The translations under genes were made by a program, and so were the position numbers. DNA of 64,000 nucleotides from Bryobacterales bacterium (GTDB lineage Bacteria; Acidobacteriota; Terriglobia; Bryobacterales; Bryobacteraceae), in the NCBI GenBank assembly GCA_019261985.1, contig JAFAQY010000109.1, positions 62,001-126,000 of the forward strand, written 5' to 3'. The notes under the pieces are model-generated. The model was not told the DNA's origin. It made no database searches and saw only the letters and a list, made by a program, of their open reading frames with translations. The first letter of the stretch is position 1. Every line of letters begins with the position of its first letter. Below, in pieces: positions 34,111-42,171 of the stretch.

Positions 34111-35949
34111 CTAATACGCGTGAGCCGACCGGTTGTAGAACGGGTCCGCGCCGGCTTCAATAACTCCCGTTGGCAGGAACTTGATCAGCACCGGCGCGGC
34201 GCCGTTGGAGTACCGCGACATATAGCTGACATGATGGCCGCGCTGGGCTAGCTCCGCTGCGACGGATTGTGGAATCCGCTCGTCGAGCATCAGATCGCCG
34301 ATGCTCCAGGCGTGATTGTCGAAGCTCGAAACCAGGTGCCGGGTCTGGAAGCGCGGCGCTTCAATTGCGTTTTGGGCATTCATGTTGTAGTCGAAGGCTG
34401 CAAATAGAATCTGCGCCAAGGCTTGATCCTGATTGTCTCCGCCCGGAGTAGACAGCGCTCCGGCTGGCTTGCCATCGGCCCGGATCACGATGGTCGGGCT
34501 GAGGGTAACGCGGGGCCGCTTGCCGCCGGCAAGCTCATTCGGGTTGCCGGGCACGAGCACGAATTGCTGCGCTCGTTCGGTTAGCGGAATCCCAGTGTCA
34601 CCCGCAATGACGCTCGGCAGCCATGCGCCGGACGGCGTCGCGGAAAAGACCATTCCATCGGCGTCGATGGCATCCACGCAGGTCGTGTCTTTGGCGATCA
34701 GCGCATCATCGATTTTGATGTGCGCCAGCTCTGCTTTGACCGGATGCATGCCGACCTTGCCGTTCAACGCGCCGGGCACGAACTCCTGGGAAGCGCTGGC
34801 GCCGATCAGTTTGCGCCGCTCCGCCCCGTAGTCCTTGCCGATCAATACCTGAGTTGCAAGATGGTTGAACTTGGGATCGCCGTAGTAGGTATCGCGATCG
34901 GCGTATGCGAGTTTCATCGCCTCCACCGCGCGGTGAATGTATTCGGTCGAGTTGAATTGCGGGTGGTTGTCGTAGCCGTCGAGAATATTCAGGATCTCGA
35001 GCATGGCGGGGCCCTGGCTCCAGAAGCCGGGCTTGTAAACGGTGTAACCGTGATAAGTAGTCGAAACCGCATCTTCGGCCTGAAGCTTGAATGCCGCCAT
35101 GTCTTCGTAGCGCAGCAAGCCGCCGTTCGCCTTGCTGAAGGCGTCGATCTTGCGCGCGATCTCGCCGCGATAGAAGTAATCGCGGACAGCATCGATAGCC
35201 GCGGCGCGGTTAGCCCCCGCCGCTAGGGCCTTCTTCTCCGCTTCGGCCATGGCGCGCAGCGTGCGTGCCGTGTCGGGCTGCCGGAAAATTTCGCCGATCA
35301 CAGGCGGGCGCCCGTTAGGCATGAAGTGCGCCTTCGATGTCGGCCAGATATCGAAAAAGCGGCGGCTGTTCGCGATTGTCGCCGCGCGGAGCTCGTCAAT
35401 GGCGTAGCCGTCGGCGTCTTCGATGGCAGGCGCGATGATTTCCTGGAAGGACTTCGTTCCGAAATCGCGCAAAGCCAGCAGCCCCGCGTCCACCATTCCG
35501 GGCACGAGCGCCGGAAGAATACCCGCTACCGGAATAATGCCCTTCAACCCGCCCGGCTCTTTTTCCATGCTCTCCGCCTCGCCGGGGCCGAGCTTATGAT
35601 TGCGGAAGAAATCGGCCGTCGCCATTTTGGGCATGGTACCGACGCCGGCAATCGCGTATACCTTGCCGGCCTTGGTGCGAATGAGGATCGGAGCTTCGCC
35701 CCCTAGACCGAAATGCGATAGTTCGGTGACCGAAGCGGCGAACATCGTGGCCACGCCCACGTCTACCGCATTGCCGCCGTGATAATACGTGCGCATTCCG
35801 GCTTCGGTAGCGAATTCGCTTCCGGCGGCGACCGCGCCGTGGGGTCCTCGCACGGCCTGGCGCATGGGACGCTCATTGATGGAGCGCTGCTGGGCAAAAG
35901 ATAAGCCCGCGCATACGATCGTCAAAAGTAAAGAAGAGATTTTGTTCAT
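34111..35949 (-). CDS. Gamma-glutamyltransferase family protein
   Basis: 612 residues, exported (signal peptide MNKISSLLLTIVCAGLSFAQ). Ntn-hydrolase that cleaves gamma-glutamyl bonds, for example in glutathione; the precursor normally cuts itself before a threonine that becomes the nucleophile. Large-subunit landmarks: GGNAVDVGVATMFAASVTEL, HFGLGGEAPILI, VPGMVDAGLLALRDFG and YHGYTVYKPGFWSQGP. The expected processing site reads AKDTTCVDAIDADGMVFSATPSGAW (Thr422/Thr423), a variant of the usual DTTH(F/L)SVVDxxGNAVSxT, with Cys replacing His-Phe/Leu. The small subunit follows with LSPTIV and GTPGGDNQ-like STPGGDNQDQ. Probably a distant GGT-like amidohydrolase; activity on glutathione is not assured. 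Confidence 0.85.
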   Translation of the reverse strand: MNKISSLLLTIVCAGLSFAQQRSINERPMRQAVRGPHGAVAAGSEFATEAGMRTYYHGGNAVDVGVATMFAASVTELSHFGLGGEAPILIRTKAGKVYAIAGVGTMPKMATADFFRNHKLGPGEAESMEKEPGGLKGIIPVAGILPALVPGMVDAGLLALRDFGTKSFQEIIAPAIEDADGYAIDELRAATIANSRRFFDIWPTSKAHFMPNGRPPVIGEIFRQPDTARTLRAMAEAEKKALAAGANRAAAIDAVRDYFYRGEIARKIDAFSKANGGLLRYEDMAAFKLQAEDAVSTTYHGYTVYKPGFWSQGPAMLEILNILDGYDNHPQFNSTEYIHRAVEAMKLAYADRDTYYGDPKFNHLATQVLIGKDYGAERRKLIGASASQEFVPGALNGKVGMHPVKAELAHIKIDDALIAKDTTCVDAIDADGMVFSATPSGAWLPSVIAGDTGIPLTERAQQFVLVPGNPNELAGGKRPRVTLSPTIVIRADGKPAGALSTPGGDNQDQALAQILFAAFDYNMNAQNAIEAPRFQTRHLVSSFDNHAWSIGDLMLDERIPQSVAAELAQRGHHVSYMSRYSNGAAPVLIKFLPTGVIEAGADPFYNRSAHAY

Positions 35950-35990
35950 TCGCGCACCGCGTCCTTGCCCCTCATTATAATGGTTTCGCT

Positions 35991-36161
35991 GTGGGGCCGA
36001 ATCAGCCGCGGATCGATATTGACGCGCGCATCCATGAAGCTGCTACGGATGCGGAACCGATGCTGTATTGCCCGGTGTGCAGCCGCCGCCTTGCGGAGCG
36101 CAAATGCAAACTGTTCTGCGAACAATGCGGCTATTACATGAGCTGCGCGGATTTTTACTAA
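35991..36161 (+). CDS. Zinc-ribbon microprotein (56 aa)
   Basis: A short gene from GTG 35991 to TAA 36159-36161. The C-terminal half has two CxxC knuckles, CPVC and CEQC, 15 residues apart, with further cysteines, and ends YYMSCADFY: a compact zinc ribbon. An ATG at 36059 (MLYCPVCSRR) would give a 34-residue form with only the ribbon. It lies four bases before the DinB gene, so the two are co-transcribed. Preserved cysteine spacing, absence of stops and tight spacing argue that it is real; role unknown, possibly a protein- or RNA-binding adaptor. Confidence 0.6.
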   Translation: MGPNQPRIDIDARIHEAATDAEPMLYCPVCSRRLAERKCKLFCEQCGYYMSCADFY

Positions 36162-36165
36162 CCCT

Positions 36166-36660
36166 ATGAGTGAACTCGCGGATTTATTGGAGCGCTTCCG
36201 CCGCGGCGCGGAATTGCTTGCCATCGCCACGACCGGCGCGGCCGGAACTGAATTGGATTTCAAGCCCGCTCCGGACAAGTGGAGCGTGCGGCAGGTTGTG
36301 TGCCACCTGGCCGACACCGAAGCCGTGTACGTGATGCGAATCCGCCAGGTTCTTGCGGAAGATAATCCGGTGCTCAAATCGTTTAACGGCGACGCCTGGG
36401 CCGAGCGCCTGGATTACAACCGCCGCAAAATCTCGCACGCGCTCGAAACCTTTCGCCGCCTTCGCACCGACAATTTCGACCTGTTGAAAGAAATGCCGGA
36501 AGAGGCTTTCTTGCGGCCATGCACGCATGCTGAAGCCGGGCCGTGGACTTTGCAGACGCTGATCCAAAATTGCTCGGAACACCTGGAAGATCACGTGAAG
36601 CAGATTCAAAGCGTGCGCGCCGCCTATCGCGAAACCCGCGCCAAGCAGGTCGCGGGCTGA
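36166..36660 (+). CDS. DinB-family metal-binding protein
   Basis: 164 residues, four-helix bundle of the DinB/YfiT-like superfamily. Helix 2 carries the first metal ligand in WSVRQVVCHLADTEAVYVMRI (His47), and the last helix carries two histidines in QNCSEHLEDHVKQIQSV (the HxxxH pair). A tryptophan-rich loop (APDKWSVR, GDAWAERLDY) is typical. Such proteins often are thiol-dependent transferases; substrate unknown. Its stop overlaps the start of the sugar-phosphate isomerase (TGATG), giving a three-gene unit with the zinc-ribbon protein. Confidence 0.85.
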   Translation: MSELADLLERFRRGAELLAIATTGAAGTELDFKPAPDKWSVRQVVCHLADTEAVYVMRIRQVLAEDNPVLKSFNGDAWAERLDYNRRKISHALETFRRLRTDNFDLLKEMPEEAFLRPCTHAEAGPWTLQTLIQNCSEHLEDHVKQIQSVRAAYRETRAKQVAG

Positions 36661-37670
36661 TGGCCGCGCAACGGACCGGCCCGCCGGTGATCGATAAGCC
36701 GGCACTTCTCGCCTCCGCGCGAAAGGTACTCGAAAGCGAAGCGCAAGCGATTTACGCCGCCTCGGCGCGGCTGGACGGCAATCTGATCCAAGCTGTCGAT
36801 TTGATCTTGAATCATCCCGGCAAGGTGATTGTGTCGGGTCTCGGAAAATCGGGCTACGTCGCGCGCAAGCTGGCGGCAACTTTTCAAAGTACGGGGACTC
36901 CGTCGGTCTACTTGCATCCTGGTGAAGCGGCCCATGGCGATCTCGGAGTATGCCAAACGCGCGATCCCGTTGTCATGGTTTCAAAGAGCGGAACGACATC
37001 CGAGTTGATGGGGTTGCTTGCGCCGTTGCGCGAATTTCGCTCGCCGCTGATCGGCATTCTGGGCAATCGGGTGTCTCCTTTGGCGGAGGCGATGGATGTA
37101 GTGCTCGACGCTTCCGTGCAGCGCGAGGCCGATCCGCACGGCTTTACTCCCACCGCAAGCTCGGTGGTCGCGCTGGCAATCGGTCATGCGCTGGCGGTGA
37201 CATTGATGGAGGCACGCGGATTTTCCGCCGTGGATTTTGCGCGACTGCATGCGGGCGGGCAGTTAGGCCGCAACCTGCGGCTGTGCGTTAACGATGTGAT
37301 GCATCGCGGCGCGGAAGTCGCCTGGGCCGCGCCAAGCGAACCGCTCAAGCGAGTGGTGATCGAAATGTCGCATCATCCGCTAGGCGCCGCTTGCGTCGTG
37401 GCGCCCGATTACACGCTGCTGGGATTGATCACCGATGGCGACGTCCGACGCGCCCTGGAGCAGCACGACGACATTCGCGCCTTGCGGGCGGAGGATATCA
37501 TGACCCGCTCGCCCGTGACGGTAAGCCCGCAATCTTTGGTGCACGATGCGCTCCGCCGTATGGAGGACAGGCCCTCGCAGATCTCGGTTTTACCGGTGCT
37601 CGACTCCGCGGGCCACCGCTGCTTGGGGCTGGTCCGGTTACACGATCTATACACAGGAATGGCGGGCTGA
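36660..37670 (+). CDS. kdsD: D-arabinose-5-phosphate isomerase (KdsD/KpsF family)
   Basis: Converts ribulose 5-phosphate to arabinose 5-phosphate, the first step to Kdo for lipopolysaccharide. 336 residues from ATG 36660 (overlapping the DinB stop). SIS domain first: VIVSGLGKSGYVARKLAATF, YLHPGEAAHGDLG, VVMVSKSGTTSELMGLL and DPHGFTPTASSVVALAIGHA, followed by FARLHAGGQLGRNL, the family's (H/N)PGGxLGRRL segment; then two CBS domains (VNDVMHRG and DIMTRSPVTVSPQS). The last codons (MAG, stop) lie inside a palindromic repeat that supplies the TGA. Confidence 0.9.
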   Translation: MAAQRTGPPVIDKPALLASARKVLESEAQAIYAASARLDGNLIQAVDLILNHPGKVIVSGLGKSGYVARKLAATFQSTGTPSVYLHPGEAAHGDLGVCQTRDPVVMVSKSGTTSELMGLLAPLREFRSPLIGILGNRVSPLAEAMDVVLDASVQREADPHGFTPTASSVVALAIGHALAVTLMEARGFSAVDFARLHAGGQLGRNLRLCVNDVMHRGAEVAWAAPSEPLKRVVIEMSHHPLGAACVVAPDYTLLGLITDGDVRRALEQHDDIRALRAEDIMTRSPVTVSPQSLVHDALRRMEDRPSQISVLPVLDSAGHRCLGLVRLHDLYTGMAG

Positions 37671-37700
37671 AGTCCGGCGCAGGCTCAAACCTGCCCCACT
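37661..37700. repeat. Palindromic repeat providing the stop codon of kdsD
   Basis: GGCGGGCTGAAGTCCGGCGC followed by AGGCTCAAACCTGCCCCAC. The TGA in the GGGCTGAAG centre is the stop codon of the isomerase gene. Confidence 0.65.
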
Positions 37701-37753
37701 CTTACTTTAAAAGCTCGATTTGTCGTATACTACTGCAATACGAGGAGACAAAC

Positions 37754-38305
37754 ATGAACTCTCGATCCATTCTGAGTCTGATGCTCGCGGCAGCGCTCGT
37801 GCTGGCTGTAGGCGCGTCCGTCGCGCTGGCAGCCGATCCGCCTGCCGTAAATATGAAGGCTCCGGACTTCACCTTGAAGTCACAGGAGAACAAGACCGTC
37901 AATCTGCACGATTTCAAGGGCAAATGGGTGGTCCTCTACTTCTACCCAAAAGACATGACGCCGGGCTGCACGATTGAGGCGCATAACTTCCAGGCGGATC
38001 AGCCCAAATACGACAAGCTGAATGCCGCTATCGTGGGGGTGAGCGTCGATCCGGTGGACTCGCACGTCGAATTTTGCACGAAGGAAAACCTGACTTTCAA
38101 GCTGCTCTCGGATGTAGATCACAAGGTTGTGAACATGTACGGCTCCACGCAAAAATTCGGCGCAAATGAAGTGGCCGCGCGGAATACATTCCTCGTCGAC
38201 CCGCAGGGGAACATCCGTAAGGTGTTTCTAAAAGTCGATCCGACTCCCCACAGCAAGGAAGTGCTGGCGGCGTTGGAGGAACTCCAGAAGGGCAAGAGCG
38301 AGTAA
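37754..38305 (+). CDS. Exported peroxiredoxin (BCP/PrxQ type), resolving cysteine at the usual site absent
   Basis: 183 residues from ATG 37754 with GAGGAGA upstream; signal peptide to about residue 26 (ASVALAADPP). Thioredoxin-fold peroxidase: MKAPDFTLKSQENKTVNLHDF, GKWVVLYFYPKDMTPGCTIEAHNF (peroxidatic Cys72), GVSVDPVDSHVEFC and a C-terminal ARNTFLVDPQGNIRKVF. In the common BCP the residue five after the peroxidatic cysteine is the resolving cysteine (GCTxEAC); here it is His77. Cys108 in HVEFCTKEN could act instead. It would detoxify peroxides outside the cytoplasm. A possible -10 (TATACT) lies about 25 bases upstream of the ATG. Confidence 0.88.
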   Translation: MNSRSILSLMLAAALVLAVGASVALAADPPAVNMKAPDFTLKSQENKTVNLHDFKGKWVVLYFYPKDMTPGCTIEAHNFQADQPKYDKLNAAIVGVSVDPVDSHVEFCTKENLTFKLLSDVDHKVVNMYGSTQKFGANEVAARNTFLVDPQGNIRKVFLKVDPTPHSKEVLAALEELQKGKSE

Positions 38306-38423
38306 CATCAGCGCAGCGTCCGCGATACCCACCCTAACCCCGCGCCGGGTAAGATCCGGCGCGGCCCCGGTTGTTATACTGAAATCGACAGCCTGTCCGC
38401 AAGCCTAGGAGTCTTCTAACGCC

Positions 38424-40352
38424 ATGTTTAATGTTTTCCGTAGCCGGGACAAATTCGTCCGCATCACGCTGGGAGCCATTCTCACGGTGGTCGCGGTTAC
38501 GATGGTCATCACGCTAATCCCCGGTTTCGGGACCACGACCGGTTCTAATGGCGAGGATCCCGTGCTGGCTCAGATCGGCGGTGAAAAGATCTACGCTTCG
38601 AAGGTTCAGCAGAATTTTCAGACGATCGGCCGGAACGCCCAGATCCAGCCGGAACTGATGCAGGTCTACTTTCCGCAGTATTTCGAGAGCATGGTTCAAC
38701 GCAAGGCAGCCCGGTATCAAGCGGAACAGATGGGACTCACGGTAACCGACGACGAAGTCCTGACGGGACTAATGTCCGCCGATCCTCAGTTTTTCCAGAA
38801 CGGCCAGCTCGTTTCTAAGGAGCAGTTCCAGGCCTTTTTGGCCCAGCAGGGCTTGACCCTCGACGAAGCCATCGACGACATGAAGACGGATCTGCTGGTC
38901 CGCAAACTCACCAACGCAATGCTTGAGGCCATCGTGGTGACGCCGAAGGAGGCCCAGGACGAGTTCAACCGGAAATACCAAAAGGCTAAGATTCAGTACA
39001 TCGCGTTTCCGGCGGCCAAATTCGTCGATGAGGTGAAGCCGACGGATCAGGAATTGCAGCAGATTTTCAACGCGAATCGCTCGAATTACACGGTGCCCGC
39101 CAAAACGTCGTTCCAAGTCCTCGTGCTCGAGCAGGACAAAGTGGAATCGACGATCAATCTGACGGATCAGCAGCTGCGCGCGGCATACGCGTCGTCCTTG
39201 GATAATTTCCGGATGCCCGAGCGTGTGCATGTCCGCCATATCCTGATTTCTACGGAAGGCAAGTCGGACGCCGAGAAGAAGACCCTTAAGGCCAAAGCCG
39301 AGGACGTTTTGAAGCAGGCCAAGAGTGGCGCCGATTTCGCCGCTCTTGCAAAGAAGTATTCGGATGATAAAGCCAACGCCGAAAAGGGCGGCGATCTCGA
39401 TTGGGTGGTGAAGGGGCAGATGGTGCCCGAATTCGAAGCCGCCGCGTTCGCGCTGAAACCCAACGATATCGGCGGTGTCGTCACAACGCAGTTCGGCTAT
39501 CACATCATCCAGGCGCTGGGGCGCGAACCCGCGCGCGTAAAGCCGTTTGAAGAAGTAAAAGACGGGCTGGCGGTGGATCTGCGCAAGCAGGCGGTGGTCG
39601 ACAAGATGCAGATGCTCGGCGATCAAATCCATGCGGCGCTGGAGAAGAATCCATCCGGCGCGGCGGAAATCGCAAAGCAGTACGGAGCCGAACTGATCAG
39701 CGTGCCAAACGCTACCGCGGGCCAAGCCATTCCGACCCTCGGAAATTCCCCCGAAATCGACGGCGCATTGGCGAGCATGAAGCCGAACGAGATTTCACAG
39801 GTACTCACGCTGCCGGCTGACCGGCTCGCGGTGGTGGTGCTTAACTCCCGCGCTCCGGCGCGGCCAGCCGAGTTCTCGGAAGTCGCGGATCAGGTGAAGC
39901 AGAACTTCATCACGACCAAATCTCAGGAAATCGCGGCGGCGAAAGCGAAGGAAGCCGCCGATAAAATTCGGGCGGGCGAGGACATCGAGAAGGTTGCCAA
40001 ATCCTACAAGCTTGACGTGACGACCACCAATTTCTTCGCGCGCGACGACGCTGTCGACGGCTTGGGCTCCGCCGCTTACGTGGCAGATGCGTTTACCAAG
40101 CCAGAAGGAACTATTCTGGGTCCCGCGCTGATTCAGGGCCGGCAGATCGTTTCGAAGGTCGCCGGCAAACAGGAAGCGGATCAATCCAAATTTGAAGCCG
40201 AGAGGGCCGACATCATCATGCGGCTGAAACAGCAGAAGGCGCAAGAGCGCAACCCGCTCTTTCTGGACAGCATCTTCCACAAACTGGAAGTCGAAGGCAA
40301 GGCCAAAATCTACCCCGACGCCATGGCGCGCGTGAGCGCTTCGTATAAGTAA
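38424..40352 (+). CDS. PpiD/SurA-like membrane-anchored peptidyl-prolyl isomerase
   Basis: 642 residues. Short cytoplasmic start (MFNVFRSRDKFVRIT), one transmembrane anchor (about 15-35), then a SurA-N/PpiD chaperone region (GGEKIYASKVQQNFQTIGRN, QYFESMVQRKAARYQAEQMG) and one parvulin domain at about 265-365 (VHVRHILISTEG, AKKYSDDKANAEKGGDLDWV, QFGYHIIQALG). A long chaperone-like C-terminus follows. It helps fold proteins arriving in the periplasm. It begins 118 bases after the peroxiredoxin gene and is followed 19 bases later by the DedA gene, probably in the same transcript. Confidence 0.9.
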   Translation: MFNVFRSRDKFVRITLGAILTVVAVTMVITLIPGFGTTTGSNGEDPVLAQIGGEKIYASKVQQNFQTIGRNAQIQPELMQVYFPQYFESMVQRKAARYQAEQMGLTVTDDEVLTGLMSADPQFFQNGQLVSKEQFQAFLAQQGLTLDEAIDDMKTDLLVRKLTNAMLEAIVVTPKEAQDEFNRKYQKAKIQYIAFPAAKFVDEVKPTDQELQQIFNANRSNYTVPAKTSFQVLVLEQDKVESTINLTDQQLRAAYASSLDNFRMPERVHVRHILISTEGKSDAEKKTLKAKAEDVLKQAKSGADFAALAKKYSDDKANAEKGGDLDWVVKGQMVPEFEAAAFALKPNDIGGVVTTQFGYHIIQALGREPARVKPFEEVKDGLAVDLRKQAVVDKMQMLGDQIHAALEKNPSGAAEIAKQYGAELISVPNATAGQAIPTLGNSPEIDGALASMKPNEISQVLTLPADRLAVVVLNSRAPARPAEFSEVADQVKQNFITTKSQEIAAAKAKEAADKIRAGEDIEKVAKSYKLDVTTTNFFARDDAVDGLGSAAYVADAFTKPEGTILGPALIQGRQIVSKVAGKQEADQSKFEAERADIIMRLKQQKAQERNPLFLDSIFHKLEVEGKAKIYPDAMARVSASYK

Positions 40353-40371
40353 ACATCACAGAGAGCCTCCC

Positions 40372-41046
40372 ATGACCAGCTTGCTGCTTGAAGTGTGGAG
40401 GAGTCTGACCGACCCGGACCGGCTGATTCAATTGTTGTCGACGGTTGTTACAGGCGCGTTCGGGTACGCCCTGCTGGCCGCCATCGTCTTTGCGGAAACG
40501 GGGCTGCTCGTGGGCCTTTTTCTTCCCGGAGACTCCTTGCTGTTCACCATTGGCGCAGTCGCCGGCGCGGGCGGCCTGAACATCGTGGAGATTTGCGCAG
40601 TTCTGGTGATCGCCTCAATCCTCGGCGACCAGAGCGGGTTCTTCCTTGGTTACCGCACGGGTCCGGCGATCTTCCGGCGCAAGGACTCCCGGCTTTTCAA
40701 GCAGGAGTACGTCACCAGAACACAGCGGTTCTACGAGCGCCATGGCGGCAAGACGCTGATCTACGCGAAATTTGTGCCTATCGTGCGCACCTTTGCGCCA
40801 TTCATGGCGGGCGTAGGCAAGATGAAATATCTGCGTTTTGTTTCCTTCAACGTCTTTGGAGGCCTTGGGTGGGTGCTCTCGATGACTCTGGCGGGCTACA
40901 ACCTGGGCGGGATTCCGGTGATCCGCCGGAACTTCGAAAAGGTAGTGCTGGGGATTGTGTTCGTAAGCATTCTGCCGCTGATTTTGCAGTATCTGAAATC
41001 TCGCCGCGAACGCGTGCCACACCCGGCCGCATCGACCCGCATTTGA
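40372..41046 (+). CDS. DedA-family (VTT domain) membrane protein
   Basis: 224 residues with AGAGAG before the ATG. Characteristic DedA segments: VFAETGLLVGLFLPGDSLLF (re-entrant loop with the key acidic residue), GDQSGFFLGYRTGPAIF, FYERHGGKTLIYAKFVPIVRTFAPFMAGVGKM and the arginine-containing second re-entrant loop. Bacterial DedA proteins include undecaprenyl-phosphate and phospholipid flippases; which lipid this one moves is not readable. The C-terminal transmembrane helix ends in a short basic tail. Confidence 0.92.
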   Translation: MTSLLLEVWRSLTDPDRLIQLLSTVVTGAFGYALLAAIVFAETGLLVGLFLPGDSLLFTIGAVAGAGGLNIVEICAVLVIASILGDQSGFFLGYRTGPAIFRRKDSRLFKQEYVTRTQRFYERHGGKTLIYAKFVPIVRTFAPFMAGVGKMKYLRFVSFNVFGGLGWVLSMTLAGYNLGGIPVIRRNFEKVVLGIVFVSILPLILQYLKSRRERVPHPAASTRI

Positions 41047-41079
41047 GGTTGATGCTCTTGATGCTACACTAAAGGCATC

Positions 41080-41331
41080 ATGAGCATCAGGACTACGGTC
41101 ACCCTCGACGACGATGTTCTTGCCGGAGTTAAGCGCGAAAGCCGCGCGCGCGGGACTCCATTCCGCCAAACTCTGAACGATCTATTGCGTTTGTCCTTGC
41201 TTTCCGCCCAAGTAAAGCCAAAGAGGCAGCCGTTTAAGATCCACGCCACCCACATGGGTTACCGGCCAGGGCTGAACTACGACAACATCGAGTCGCTGCT
41301 GAGTTACGCGGAAGGTGAAGATCACCGGTGA
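41080..41331 (+). CDS. VapB-type antitoxin
   Basis: 83 residues. N-terminal ribbon-helix-helix: SIRTTVTLDDDVLAGVKRES and GTPFRQTLNDLLRLSLL (beta strand plus two helices), and a C-terminal toxin-binding tail PFKIHATHMGYRPGLNYDNIE. The GTGA overlap with the PIN gene downstream confirms the pair. It can repress its own promoter; ATGCT/AGGCAT-like short dyads lie just upstream of the ATG but no clear operator can be named. The cognate toxin is frameshifted, so the antitoxin may be a survivor of a dead system. Confidence 0.85.
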   Translation: MSIRTTVTLDDDVLAGVKRESRARGTPFRQTLNDLLRLSLLSAQVKPKRQPFKIHATHMGYRPGLNYDNIESLLSYAEGEDHR

Positions 41332-41745
41332 TTATTCCGGATGCCAATATATTGCTTTACGCGTATAACGCCGACGCGCCGCAACACGACCGGGCGGCGG
41401 CCTGGGCGAAAGAATTGTTCTCCAGCGCTGAGACGATTGGCCTCGCGTGGGTAACGCTCTGGGCCTTTCTGCGGATCTCGACAAACTCGCGTATTTGGCC
41501 CAATCCGAAATCTCCCGCGGAGGCATTCGACGCAGTGAAGTCTTGGTTGCGGCTACCGGATGCCGTGGTGCTGCATCCCGGCGAGCGGCATTGAAATCTT
41601 AGAAGGGTTGGTGAGTCGGTATCGCGCTTTAATGAGCGACGCGGCCTTGGCAGCGCTGGCCCTTGAAAACGGCGCGAAACTTGCCTCCTCCGACCAGGAC
41701 TTCCGGAGATTTCCCGAATTGCAGTGGGTCAACCCGCTGGAATGA
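41328..41745 (+). pseudogene. VapC-type PIN toxin, frameshifted
   Basis: Starts at GTG 41328, overlapping the antitoxin stop. The first frame gives IIPDANILLYAYNADAPQHD (first catalytic Asp), AAAWAKELFS and GLAWVTLWAFLRISTN, up to VVLHPGERH and a TGA at 41592. The sequence continues in another frame with IEILEGLVSRYRALMSDAAL and AALALENGAKLASSDQDFRRFP, the second half of the PIN domain with its acidic residues, ending at 41745. The missing two bases near 41592 (CAT-T-GAA in place of CAT-TTT-GAA or similar) separate the halves. The truncated product lacks half the active site and should be inactive. Confidence 0.8.
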
Positions 41746-41786
41746 GCCCGGCCCACTATTGCTGAGCAGCCCCACAGCGTATCGGC

Positions 41787-42170
41787 TTAGGCGCCCTTCT
41801 TCGGACGCCGTATCTCGATCACCGGGATAAGCGAATTTACCGGCGGCGGAGGCGCTGGGCGAGAGCGGTGCGTGATTTCCGTATTCAGGCTGGAGACGAA
41901 CTGCTCGATTTGCCGCTGCATCTCGGCCATCTTCTCGCGCATGTTGAGGATGATTTCAACGCCGGCGAGATTTACGCCCAGATCGCGAGTCAACTTTAAG
42001 ATCACTTCCAGCCGCTCCAGGTCATCGTCCGTATACAAACGCGTATTTCCCTCGCTGCGGGAAGGCTTCAGCAAGCCCTCGCGCTCATAGAGGCGTAGCG
42101 TCTGGGGATGGACCTGATATTGTTCCGCTACGGCGGAAATCATGTATGCGGCTTTTCTCGGCTTCGTCAT
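41787..42170 (-). CDS. hspR: HspR, MerR-family heat-shock repressor
   Basis: 127 residues from the ATG at 42170, one base after the dnaJ stop; longer in-frame extensions overlap dnaJ. MerR winged helix: AYMISAVAEQYQVHPQTLRL, YEREGLLKPSRSEGNTRLYT, DDDLERLEVILKLTRDLGVN, and a coiled-coil dimerisation helix EIILNMREKMAEMQRQIEQF. HspR in Streptomyces and Helicobacter represses dnaK operons using DnaK as co-repressor; position at the end of dnaK-dnaJ gives the same feedback loop here. I could not find a clean HAIR box upstream of dnaK by eye. Confidence 0.9.
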   Translation of the reverse strand: MTKPRKAAYMISAVAEQYQVHPQTLRLYEREGLLKPSRSEGNTRLYTDDDLERLEVILKLTRDLGVNLAGVEIILNMREKMAEMQRQIEQFVSSLNTEITHRSRPAPPPPVNSLIPVIEIRRPKKGA

Positions 42171-42171
42171 A

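Noticed and set aside
38769-39725. 318-codon antisense frame
   Set aside because: Shadow of the PpiD-like gene, which is rich in codons that leave the opposite strand open; His/Arg/Leu-rich translation.
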